Positions 1 to 6,976 of a stretch of 34,755 nucleotides of DNA are shown here, piece after piece. The stretch is taken from positions 1-34,755 of the forward strand of contig NZ_JAMDGZ010000051.1 in the NCBI RefSeq assembly GCF_028656935.1, given 5' to 3'. A program made the translations under genes and the position numbers. The stretch comes from Pseudomonas rubra. GTDB lineage: Bacteria; Pseudomonadota; Gammaproteobacteria; Pseudomonadales; Pseudomonadaceae. Every line of letters starts with the position of its first letter. The first letter of the stretch is position 1. The notes beneath the pieces were generated by a model. It was not told the DNA's origin and did no database searches. It saw only the letters and a list, made by a program, of their open reading frames with translations.

Positions 1-151
1 AAAACAATCTCATTCGACAAAACCATGGTTATACTGGCCAGAAAACTCGCCCGCGTGGCATTCGCCATGATAAAATCAGGACGAATACGTCACCAAGGGC
101 GGAAATTGGCTTGCCCCAAAACCCTAGATCTCCCCCACAGGAGCGGGCCCT
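1..151. other. Window edge, no gene recognised
   Basis: This is the stretch downstream of the phosphodiesterase gene. I see no credible coding sequence. It holds two fragments that resemble broken halves of the local REP palindrome, a GGCTTGCCCC block near 108-117 and a GGAGCGGGCC block near 139-148, but they do not form a clean hairpin. A short plus-strand open frame starting at 25 has no recognisable domain and runs over the end of the opposing gene, so it is not called. Confidence 0.4.
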
Positions 152-1324
152 TCAACCAAGCCCCGAACACATCAGTAACGGCCCCACCTGATCCTCATCG
201 GTCAGCGCCCCATGGTGCCCCCGCCACTGGCTGGCATGCTTCTCCACCTCGCTGCGAATGATCCCCCCGGCCCCCGTCGGGATCACGATCAAGTCGCCGA
301 TCCGCGCTTCGGCCTGACTCAACAGCACATCGCCAAACAGCCCCTTGGCTATCGCCTGCCCCTTGCTCAATACCTGGTAATTATCCCCTAGACGATTCTG
401 CCAACGCTGGTGCACGCGGTCTTGCTGAGACTCGTGGGTATACAGGTAGCGTGCACGGATATCCCCGGCGATCGCGCGAACCCCCTCTTGCAGCGCCAGG
501 TCCTGATCAAAGTCGTGTACCTGCTCGTGGTCCAGCGCCAGCATGCCGTGGTCGGCAATCACCATCAGCCGGGCCTGCCCGGGCAGGTGATGGGCGATGG
601 CCTGGGCCAGTTGGTCGGCAACCTGCAGTTGCTTGATCCAGCCCTCGGAGCCTGGGCCGAACAGGTGCCCGGCAAAGTCCAGGTCGCCAAAATAGGCGAA
701 ACAGAACGCCGAGCCAGGCTGCGAAAGTGCCTCATTGACCAGCTGTGGATAAGCGTCATAGGCCGGAGCCGGGAGGATCTTGCCGGCCCTGTAGATCGCC
801 CGGGTGAAATCGGAGCTGGCATAGCGCCCGAGCATCACCGTGCTGACCGCGATGCCCTGCTTAACGGCAAGGCTCCAGGCATCAGCAGGCACGATAAAAG
901 TGTCCGGCAGTGGTGCCACGTTGGGCTGCGCCTCGACCTGCAAAGGCGAAGTGGTCCAGGACAACGGTGACAGCTCAGTCTGCTCATCCAGGGCAAAACC
1001 GCAGCCAACGATACCGTGGGCGCCGCAGCCCAGCCCGGAAGCCACCGACGCCAGGCTGGTGGCGGTGGTGGCCGGGAAACCCACCTTGAAGTGGCTGTCC
1101 GGCTGCATCAATGAGGCTAGAAACGGTGCATGCCGGGCATGGGCCTGCAGCAGGTTCCAACCCAGGCCATCGATCAGCAACAGGCAGGTACTGCGCGAGT
1201 GGTCGAGACGAAAAGCATTGCGAAAGCCATGGCCACCCAGGGCGGCGAAGATCGACTGGGTCAGGTTGGCCAGGCCGGGCCAGGTCTCCCCCAGCGACTG
1301 CAGGTCGTTGATCGGCGTTGCCAT
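152..1324 (-). CDS. Alkaline phosphatase superfamily phosphodiesterase/nucleotide pyrophosphatase
   Basis: The 390-residue product belongs to the alkaline phosphatase/NPP superfamily (phosphodiest type), two-metal enzymes that hydrolyse phosphate mono- or diesters. The order of metal and catalytic motifs is visible: an Asp-Gly pair near residue 52, the FPATT nucleophile segment near 83-87 with a Thr as probable nucleophile, a FGDLD...GH block in the middle, an ADHG block, and a late His in HHGALTDED. No signal peptide or membrane segment is evident, so a cytoplasmic location is likely. The start at 1324 is chosen because GGAGGG sits just upstream; the frame is open to 1402 but that extension looks non-coding. 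The gene stands alone after the TetR gene, separated by a terminator-like hairpin. The substrate is unknown. Confidence 0.85.
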   Translation of the reverse strand: MATPINDLQSLGETWPGLANLTQSIFAALGGHGFRNAFRLDHSRSTCLLLIDGLGWNLLQAHARHAPFLASLMQPDSHFKVGFPATTATSLASVASGLGCGAHGIVGCGFALDEQTELSPLSWTTSPLQVEAQPNVAPLPDTFIVPADAWSLAVKQGIAVSTVMLGRYASSDFTRAIYRAGKILPAPAYDAYPQLVNEALSQPGSAFCFAYFGDLDFAGHLFGPGSEGWIKQLQVADQLAQAIAHHLPGQARLMVIADHGMLALDHEQVHDFDQDLALQEGVRAIAGDIRARYLYTHESQQDRVHQRWQNRLGDNYQVLSKGQAIAKGLFGDVLLSQAEARIGDLIVIPTGAGGIIRSEVEKHASQWRGHHGALTDEDQVGPLLMCSGLG

Positions 1325-1457
1325 GTCGCCCTCCATGGGCAGGTGCAAAGCAACAGGTGTAGCACAGGCTGTGCGATCAGCGCACAGAAAACACGCCTGC
1401 ATCCTCGGCGGTCTTATCGGCGCGGATGTTCGAACACTTCAACGGTTTGGGAGACTG

Positions 1458-1484
1458 AAAAAAATTCAGCAGGGCAAGCCTGCT
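1458..1484 (-). terminator. Candidate Rho-independent terminator after the TetR gene
   Basis: Read on the minus strand, a 6-bp stem (AGCAGG / CCTGCT, 5-nt loop, 1468-1484) is followed after three bases by seven consecutive T (1458-1464). It lies about 35 bp beyond the TetR stop codon and before the phosphodiesterase gene. This suggests that the two minus-strand genes are separate units. The stem is short, so efficiency is uncertain. Confidence 0.5.
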
Positions 1485-1518
1485 CTTACGGACGCCTGCG
1501 CTTGCCCCGCGAAAATAC

Positions 1519-2187
1519 TCAGGCCTGCAAGAACCTCAACACCGACTCGCAAATCATCTCCCGATGCCGGTCCTTGACCGCCGTCTCTTCGAAATCCACC
1601 TGGAAGATCTCGCCAAAGGTATGCCGGTTCGACACCCGGTAGAAGCAGAAGGAGCTGATCAGCAGGTGCACATCCAGCGCATCCAGCCCCTGGCGGAACA
1701 CCCCTTCGGCAGCCCCGCGCCTGAGCACTTCATCCAGTGCCGTCAGTACACTCTTGTTCATTGAGCGAATGGCCGACGAGCGTTTCACGTACTCGCCGTG
1801 GTGCATGTTCTCGTTGCAGACGATACGCACGAAATCGACGTTGCGATCATGGTGATCGAAGGTGAACTCCACCAGCCGGCGGATCCCCAGGCGCGGCTCG
1901 AGCTCGGCAAGATGCAGGTTGCTTTCGGTACTGCGAATATCGCCGTAGAGCTTCTCCAGCACCTCAACGTACAACTGCTCCTTGCTGTTGAAGTAGTAGT
2001 AGATCATGCGCTTGGAGGTTTGCGTACGCTCGGCGATCGCATCGACCCGGGCGCCGGCCAGCCCCTGCTGGACGAACTCGCTGATCGCCGCCTGGAGAAT
2101 GTTCTCGCGGGTCTTTTCCGGGTTGTTTTTGCGGCCCTTTCGCGGCGCCGGTTCAGGGGCTGCGCAAAGTGCTGGGGTAGTCGTCAT
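1519..2187 (-). CDS. TetR-family transcriptional regulator
   Basis: The 222-residue protein has a TetR N-terminal DNA-binding domain. A basic leader (RKGRK) is followed by an N-terminal helix (TRENILQAAISEFVQQG), the turn helix (VDAIAERTQTSKRMIYYYF) and the typical NSKEQLY segment, roughly residues 25-70. The C-terminal ligand domain has a CNENMHHG stretch reminiscent of RutR/NicS-like regulators. It lies 167 bp downstream of pcaG on the same strand, so a role in controlling pcaHG is attractive. A perfect 18-bp palindrome upstream of pcaH (3796-3813) has the size and layout of operators bound by this family. That link is inference; the ligand is not known. No strong ribosome-binding site is seen before the chosen ATG. 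Confidence 0.88.
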   Translation of the reverse strand: MTTTPALCAAPEPAPRKGRKNNPEKTRENILQAAISEFVQQGLAGARVDAIAERTQTSKRMIYYYFNSKEQLYVEVLEKLYGDIRSTESNLHLAELEPRLGIRRLVEFTFDHHDRNVDFVRIVCNENMHHGEYVKRSSAIRSMNKSVLTALDEVLRRGAAEGVFRQGLDALDVHLLISSFCFYRVSNRHTFGEIFQVDFEETAVKDRHREMICESVLRFLQA

Positions 2188-2354
2188 ACGGGACTCATGG
2201 CCATCGGTTAACCCGGCAATTATGAGCCCCGGGGGCTGAGTAAGGAAGCTTCGCAGCCTGCCCCCTGCAACATGGTCTGTCCCGGTCCGCCTGCGCGAGC
2301 CTTGGCCATGGCCGACATCATCGGCGGGCTTTGCTCATGGCACCATCTCACGGT

Positions 2355-2960
2355 TCAAAAATCGAAAAACACCGTCTCGCCTTCGCCCTGAATGCGGATA
2401 TCAAAGCGATACGCCAGCTTGCCATCCACTTCACAGCGGGTCGCCACCAGTGTCTCGCGTCGCTGCGGTTGCTCGATCAGGTTGAGCACCGGGCACCGGG
2501 AATTGGCCTGGGCTTCGTCATCGAAGTACAAACGGGTCTGCAGGTGGATGTTGATGCCACGGGCAAACAGGCTGACATTTATATGCGGCGCCATCGGCAC
2601 GCCGGCGGCGTTAAGCGCCACGCCCGGCTTGATGGTGTGCAGGGTCCACTCACCGGCATCGAAGGTGGTGGCGGTGCGGCCAAAGCTGTTGAACGGCTTT
2701 TCCAGATTGAAATCGCTCTGGTATTCACCCTTGTGGTCAGCCTGCCAGAACTCCAGGAACGAATCGCGCACCAGGTGGCCATTGCCGTCATAGACATTGC
2801 CAAACACCAGGATGTGTTCACCCGGCGCCTGAGCCTGGGCCATGTGGCTCCAGATCTCCTGGTTACGGGTCGGGTTACCGGCGGCCTCCAGGGCCAGACC
2901 GATGTGTACGTAGGGGCCGGCGGTCTGCGAAGGGGTTTCCGGCAGCAGTTCGATAGGCAT
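2355..2960 (-). CDS. pcaG: Protocatechuate 3,4-dioxygenase alpha subunit
   Basis: PcaG is the alpha subunit of the intradiol dioxygenase that opens protocatechuate to 3-carboxy-cis,cis-muconate, the entry step of the beta-ketoadipate pathway in the cytoplasm. The 201-residue length is the usual one. Recognisable segments are the N-terminal TPSQTAGPYVHIGL and the core HILVFGNVYDGNGHLVRDSFLEFWQADHKGEYQ (residues about 49-81). The alpha subunit carries no iron ligands but completes the active site of the beta subunit. The ATG at 2960 follows a strong GAGGAGG site, 11 bp after the pcaH stop, so pcaHG form one transcript. No other pca genes are nearby. Confidence 0.97.
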   Translation of the reverse strand: MPIELLPETPSQTAGPYVHIGLALEAAGNPTRNQEIWSHMAQAQAPGEHILVFGNVYDGNGHLVRDSFLEFWQADHKGEYQSDFNLEKPFNSFGRTATTFDAGEWTLHTIKPGVALNAAGVPMAPHINVSLFARGINIHLQTRLYFDDEAQANSRCPVLNLIEQPQRRETLVATRCEVDGKLAYRFDIRIQGEGETVFFDF

Positions 2961-2971
2961 GGGGCGCCTCC

Positions 2972-3691
2972 TCAGCAGTTTTCGAAATGGGTTTTGCGCT
3001 GCCCGCGCAACACGATGTCAAAGCGATAAGCCAGACAGTCCATGGGATTGGCATTGCTCATGTCCAGGCGGGCGATCAGGCTCTGCACCGCGTCAGGGTT
3101 GGCAATCGACTTGACGATCGGGCACATCGGGATCAACGGATCGCCTTCGAAATACAACTGGGTAATCAAGCGCGTGGCAATCGACGGGCCGCTGATCGAC
3201 ACATGGATATGCGCGGGGCGCCAGTCGTTGGGGCCGTTGCGCCAAGGGTATGGGCCCGGCTTGATGGTGCGAAAGCTGTAGCAGCCCTGGCTGTCGGTCA
3301 GGGCGCGGCCAACGCCAGCGAAGTTGGGGTCCAGCGGCGCCAGGTAGCGGTCGTTCTTGTGCCGGTAGCGGCCACCGGCGTTGGCTTGCCAGATCTCTAC
3401 CAGGGTGTGCGGGATCGGCTGGCCGTGCTGGTCGCAGACGCGGCCGGCCAGGACAATTCGCTCACCGATCGGCAGCCCGCCGTTGTTGAAATTGAGCAGC
3501 AGGTCATGGTCGTGAGGGCCGAAATTGAGGTGCGAAAAATCCGGTCCGGTGCTTTCGCTGACCGACTGCGCAATGCTCACCAGGGCCTGGCGCGGCGAAC
3601 GGGCTACAGAGGTCTTGTAGTCGGGGGTGAAGGCTTTCGGATGCCAGTTGCGATCACGGATAGCGAAGCGACTGTTGTCTTGCGCAGACAT
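2972..3691 (-). CDS. pcaH: Protocatechuate 3,4-dioxygenase beta subunit
   Basis: PcaH is the iron(III)-binding catalytic subunit that pairs with PcaG. The 239-residue length matches the pseudomonad protein. Counting the initiator Met, the four expected iron ligands are present as Tyr109, Tyr148, His161 and His163, with the catalytic-site Arg158 also visible. The start at 3691 (MSAQDNSRF) is preceded by AGGAGA at good spacing. The open frame continues upstream to 3796, but that part crosses a promoter-like region and is unlikely to be translated. It is first in the pcaHG pair. A perfect 18-bp palindrome lies 105 bp upstream of the ATG and is the obvious candidate operator. Confidence 0.97.
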   Translation of the reverse strand: MSAQDNSRFAIRDRNWHPKAFTPDYKTSVARSPRQALVSIAQSVSESTGPDFSHLNFGPHDHDLLLNFNNGGLPIGERIVLAGRVCDQHGQPIPHTLVEIWQANAGGRYRHKNDRYLAPLDPNFAGVGRALTDSQGCYSFRTIKPGPYPWRNGPNDWRPAHIHVSISGPSIATRLITQLYFEGDPLIPMCPIVKSIANPDAVQSLIARLDMSNANPMDCLAYRFDIVLRGQRKTHFENC

Positions 3692-3795
3692 GCCGTTCTC
3701 CTGTCTTGGAATTATTGGAGGGCCTGGGCGTGGCAGGCGAGCAGGCAGTTTCCGGCATGCGAGGCCCGGCGAACACTGAAAAAAACAGCACCACA

Positions 3796-3813
3796 CATAA
3801 CCAATTGGTTATG
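3796..3813. promoter_or_regulatory. 18-bp perfect palindrome, likely operator upstream of pcaH
   Basis: The sequence reads CATAACCAATTGGTTATG, identical to its reverse complement. It sits between divergent pcaH (ATG at 3691) and the metalloprotease gene (ATG at 3892). Its ACCA-two-base-TGGT core and length resemble the operator published for RutR, a TetR-family protein. A TetR gene lies just downstream of pcaG. A smaller dyad (TCAGG-aa-CCTGA) is at 3820-3831. Which gene it controls has not been shown. Confidence 0.6.
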
Positions 3814-3891
3814 GATAGATCAGGAACCTGACAGGCTCCCACGCGGTGAACTAATCTTTGACTTCATGTTTCCAAGCTCCGGAGAGCACTC

Positions 3892-4776
3892 ATGCAATGG
3901 CGAAAAGGCAGGCGTAGCGACAATGTGGTCGATGCCCGTGGCGAGGGCGGTGGCGGCATGCGCTTCGGCGGTGGCAAAGGCCTGAGCCTGGGGGCGATCC
4001 TGCTGATTGTCGGGATTGGCTGGATCACCGGCCAGGACCCGCTGCAGATCCTCGGCCAACTGACCGGGCAGATGGGCCAGGAACAGTCCGCGCCGGTCAG
4101 CCCCGGCAGCACTAAAGCGCCGCCGGCCAATGACGAGCAGGCCGAGTTCGTCCGCTCGATTCTGGGCGACACCGAAGACACCTGGAAAGCCATCTTTGCC
4201 CAGGCCGGCCGCCAGTACAAAGACCCCAACCTGATTCTGTTCAGCGGCCAGATCAACTCGGCCTGCGGGTTTGCCTCTTCGGCGGTCGGGCCGTTCTATT
4301 GCCCGGCCGACCAGAAGGTCTACCTAGACATGAGCTTCTTCCGCGAAATGGAACAGCGCTTCTCGGCCGCCGGCGATTTTGCCCAGGCTTATGTGATCGC
4401 CCACGAAATCGGCCACCATGTGCAAACCCTGCTCGGCGTCTCGGCCAAGGTCCAGGCCGCCCGCCAACGTGGCGAGCGCATGGAGGGCGACAATGGCTTG
4501 CTGGTACGCCAGGAGCTGCAGGCCGACTGCCTGGCCGGGGTCTGGGCCTACCAGGCGCAAAAACGCCTGAACTGGCTGGAGCCGGGCGATATCGAAGAAG
4601 CCCTGAATGCCGCCAACGCCATCGGTGACGACCGCTTGCAGCAGCAGGGCCAGGGCCGCGTGGTGCCGGATTCGTTTACCCACGGCACCTCGCAACAGCG
4701 CCAGCGCTGGTTCAAGACCGGCTTCGCCAAGGGCGATATCAACCAGTGCGACACCTTCAGCGCACGGGCACTCTGA
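3892..4776 (+). CDS. ypfJ: YpfJ-type neutral zinc metallopeptidase, membrane anchored
   Basis: The 294-residue protein belongs to the neutral zinc metallopeptidase family typified by E. coli YpfJ (PF04228). A Gly-rich N-terminus is followed by one membrane segment at about residues 31-46. The periplasmic domain carries the zinc motif HEIGH at 171-175. A third ligand is probably Glu208 in the conserved QELQADC segment. Cys125, Cys137 and Cys213 lie in conserved positions. The ATG at 3892 follows CCGGAGAG. It is divergent from pcaH and ends before a strong hairpin at 4791-4832. The physiological substrate of the family is not established, and I see no direct link to aromatic catabolism. Confidence 0.92.
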   Translation: MQWRKGRRSDNVVDARGEGGGGMRFGGGKGLSLGAILLIVGIGWITGQDPLQILGQLTGQMGQEQSAPVSPGSTKAPPANDEQAEFVRSILGDTEDTWKAIFAQAGRQYKDPNLILFSGQINSACGFASSAVGPFYCPADQKVYLDMSFFREMEQRFSAAGDFAQAYVIAHEIGHHVQTLLGVSAKVQAARQRGERMEGDNGLLVRQELQADCLAGVWAYQAQKRLNWLEPGDIEEALNAANAIGDDRLQQQGQGRVVPDSFTHGTSQQRQRWFKTGFAKGDINQCDTFSARAL

Positions 4777-4790
4777 CCCGCCTTTCCCGC

Positions 4791-4832
4791 CGTTTCGCGG
4801 CCACCTGAACGCTCAGGATGGCCGCAGAAACG
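4791..4832 (+). terminator. Long hairpin downstream of ypfJ without a U-tract
   Basis: Nested complementary arms CGTTTC/GAAACG, GCGGCCA/TGGCCGC and CCTGA/TCAGG enclose a 4-nt ACGC loop, giving an 18-bp stem with two unpaired A residues on the 3' side. It begins 14 bp after the ypfJ stop. No run of T follows, so it may be a weak terminator, an RNA-end stabiliser, or another structured RNA element. It is not a member of the REP palindromes found elsewhere in the window. Confidence 0.55.
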
Positions 4833-4872
4833 TGCTGTTACTTACCGTTGGTCATTTTTGCTGAAAAAGCGT

Positions 4873-4899
4873 TTCAGCTCCGGCACAAGCCGCCGATAA
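4873..4899 (+). promoter_or_regulatory. FliA (sigma-28) promoter of mcpS
   Basis: The -10 element GCCGATAA (4892-4899) is an exact match to the flagellar sigma-28 consensus. A -35-like TTCAG (4873-4877) stands at the expected 14-bp spacing. It lies about 90 bp before the mcpS start. Flagellar control fits a chemoreceptor. A short dyad CTGAAA-aagcg-TTTCAG (4861-4877) overlaps the -35 element. Confidence 0.7.
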
Positions 4900-4986
4900 A
4901 CCCTGCTCAGAACATCGGCTGGCCATGAATAACAACAACCTTCCACCGATTCGGATCAAGAAACACAACGTTCCTGGAGGGATTGC

Positions 4987-6906
4987 ATGAATAGCTGGTT
5001 TGCCAACATCAGCGTCAACCTGAAACTCGGCCTGGGCTTTGGCCTGGTGCTGTTGCTTACCGGCCTGCTGGCCCTGACCGGCTGGAACAGCATGGGCAGC
5101 CTGATCAACCGCAGCAACTGGATGAGCGACATCACCCAGTTGAACGGCGACCTGACCGACCTGCGCATCTCTCGCCTGCAGTACATGTTGACCAATGGCG
5201 ATGACGCAGCGGCCGGCAATGTCCAGGTCAAGCTCAATGCCTTCAGTGAACAACAGAAAAAGCTGTTGAAGAGTTTCAAGAGCCCCGAGAACATCAAGCT
5301 GCTCCAGGACCTGGGGCAGACCATTGGCGAGTACCAGGTGTCGATCAACAAGATGCGCGCCGGTTACAAGACCAGCCTGGCCGCGCGCGACTCGATGAAC
5401 CAGGCCGCGAGCCGCGCCATCGAGCTGATCGAAGCGATCAACCGCGACGTGCTGGCCCTGCCCGAGGGTGACGCCAGCCGCCTCGCGCAGTTCCGCACCA
5501 TCACCCAGGCCAAGGAGCAACTGCTGCTGGTCCGCCTGGCCGTGCGCAGCTACATCGCCGACATCAGCAGCGAGACCGAGCAACTGGCCCTGCGCCAGCT
5601 CGATACCGCCCTGGCCGAAATCGCCGGCCTGAACAGCCAGCTGCCAGGCGAAGCGACGCGCATCAAACAGTTCGAAAGCGCCGTCATGGCCTACCGTGAC
5701 GCTGTACGCCAGTTCCGCGACGCCACTGCCGATGTTGCCGTGGCACGTCAGGAAATGACGGTCCAAGGGGCTGACATCGTCAAGACCAGCGATGCCCTGT
5801 ACCAGATCCAGCTCGAACGTCGTGACGCCGAAAGCGTGCAGGCCCGTAGCCTGCAACTGACCGCCACCCTGCTGGCACTGCTGGTCGGCGTACTGGCAGC
5901 GTGGATCATCACCCGGCAGATCACCCGTCCGTTGCGTGAAACCCTGGCGGTGGTCGAGAAGATCGCCGCCGGTGACCTGACTCACAGCCTGCGCGTCACC
6001 CGCCGCGACGAACTGGGTGTGCTGCAGCAAGGCATCCAGCGCATGGGCTCGACCCTGCGCGACCTGATCACCGGCATTCGCGACGGCGTCACCCAGATCG
6101 CCAGCGCAGCCGAAGAACTGTCGGCCGTCACCGAGCAAACCAGCGCCGGGGTCAACAGCCAGAAAGTTGAAACCGACCAGGTCGCCACCGCCATGCACGA
6201 AATGGCCGCGACCGTACAGGAAGTGGCGCGCAACGCTGAGCACGCCTCGCAAGCGGCCACCGACGCCGATAGCCAGGCCCGTGCCGGTGACCAGGTGGTT
6301 GCCGAAGCCATCAGCCAGATCGAACGCCTGGCCGAAGAAGTGCATCGTTCCACCGAAGCCATGGGCCAACTGCAGCAGGAAAGCCAGAAAATCGGCAGCG
6401 TCATGGACGTGATCAAATCGGTGGCCGAGCAAACCAACCTGCTGGCCCTCAACGCCGCCATTGAAGCAGCCCGTGCCGGTGAAGCCGGGCGTGGTTTTGC
6501 CGTGGTCGCCGACGAAGTTCGCGGCCTGGCCCAGCGCACGCAAAAATCCACCGAAGAGATCGAAGTGCTGGTGGCTGGCCTGCAGAGCGGTACCCAGCAG
6601 GTCGCCAACGTGATGCTCGGCAGCCGCAACCTGACTGCCAGCAGCGTCGAGCTAACCCGCAAGGCCGGTTCCTCGCTGGAAAACATCACTCGCACGGTGT
6701 CGAGCATTCAGTCGATGAACCAGCAGATTGCTGCGGCGGCGGAACAGCAGAGCGCGGTGGCCGAAGAGATCAGCCGCAGCATCATCAATGTGCGCGATGT
6801 GTCCGAGCAGACGGCTGCGGCCAGTGACGAGACCGCGGCCTCAAGTGTTGAACTGGCGCGCCTGGGCAACCAGTTGCAGACCATGGTCAGCCACTTCCGC
6901 GTCTAA
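4987..6906 (+). CDS. mcpS: Methyl-accepting chemotaxis receptor, McpS type (HBM sensor)
   Basis: The 639-residue chemoreceptor has the same length and N-terminus as P. putida McpS, which senses TCA-cycle acids such as malate and succinate through a helical bimodular (HBM) periplasmic domain. Order: TM1 (about 13-32), HBM domain (about 45-285), TM2 (about 290-310), HAMP, and a cytoplasmic signalling domain with the highly conserved hairpin tip (EQTNLLALNAAIEAARAGE). Residues reported as ligand-binding in McpS are present at the same numbers: Arg60, Arg63 and Arg254; Arg183, which I recall as part of the acetate site, is also kept. The C-terminus (SHFRV) lacks an NWETF-type tether. GGAGG precedes the ATG, and a FliA promoter lies upstream. 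Ligand range is inferred from similarity. Confidence 0.92.
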   Translation: MNSWFANISVNLKLGLGFGLVLLLTGLLALTGWNSMGSLINRSNWMSDITQLNGDLTDLRISRLQYMLTNGDDAAAGNVQVKLNAFSEQQKKLLKSFKSPENIKLLQDLGQTIGEYQVSINKMRAGYKTSLAARDSMNQAASRAIELIEAINRDVLALPEGDASRLAQFRTITQAKEQLLLVRLAVRSYIADISSETEQLALRQLDTALAEIAGLNSQLPGEATRIKQFESAVMAYRDAVRQFRDATADVAVARQEMTVQGADIVKTSDALYQIQLERRDAESVQARSLQLTATLLALLVGVLAAWIITRQITRPLRETLAVVEKIAAGDLTHSLRVTRRDELGVLQQGIQRMGSTLRDLITGIRDGVTQIASAAEELSAVTEQTSAGVNSQKVETDQVATAMHEMAATVQEVARNAEHASQAATDADSQARAGDQVVAEAISQIERLAEEVHRSTEAMGQLQQESQKIGSVMDVIKSVAEQTNLLALNAAIEAARAGEAGRGFAVVADEVRGLAQRTQKSTEEIEVLVAGLQSGTQQVANVMLGSRNLTASSVELTRKAGSSLENITRTVSSIQSMNQQIAAAAEQQSAVAEEISRSIINVRDVSEQTAAASDETAASSVELARLGNQLQTMVSHFRV

Positions 6907-6910
6907 AAGC

Positions 6911-6965
6911 ATCGCGGGGCAAGCCCGCTCCCACACACTTTGTGGGAGCGGGCTTGCCCCGCGAT
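6911..6965. repeat. REP-type palindrome between mcpS and ggt
   Basis: Two perfect 25-bp inverted arms (6911-6935 and 6941-6965) flank a 5-bp loop CACTT. Each arm contains the GTGGGAGCGGGCTTGCCCCG core typical of Pseudomonas REP elements. It fills nearly all of the space between two convergent stop codons, so it probably also acts as a bidirectional transcription barrier. Related copies occur at 11106-11131 and 19374-19444. Confidence 0.9.
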
Positions 6966-6976
6966 CAATCCAACAC

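Noticed and set aside
3692..3796. Longer PcaH starting at 3796
   Set aside because: The extension would be translated through the palindrome-adjacent promoter region, and the known protein begins at MSAQDN-like sequence after AGGAGA.
4852..6543. 563-codon minus-strand frame antisense to mcpS
   Set aside because: It mirrors the chemoreceptor codons and has no recognisable domain or ribosome-binding site.
6911..6965. CRISPR-like repeats
   Set aside because: The repeated blocks are inverted REP palindromes, not direct repeats with regular spacers.
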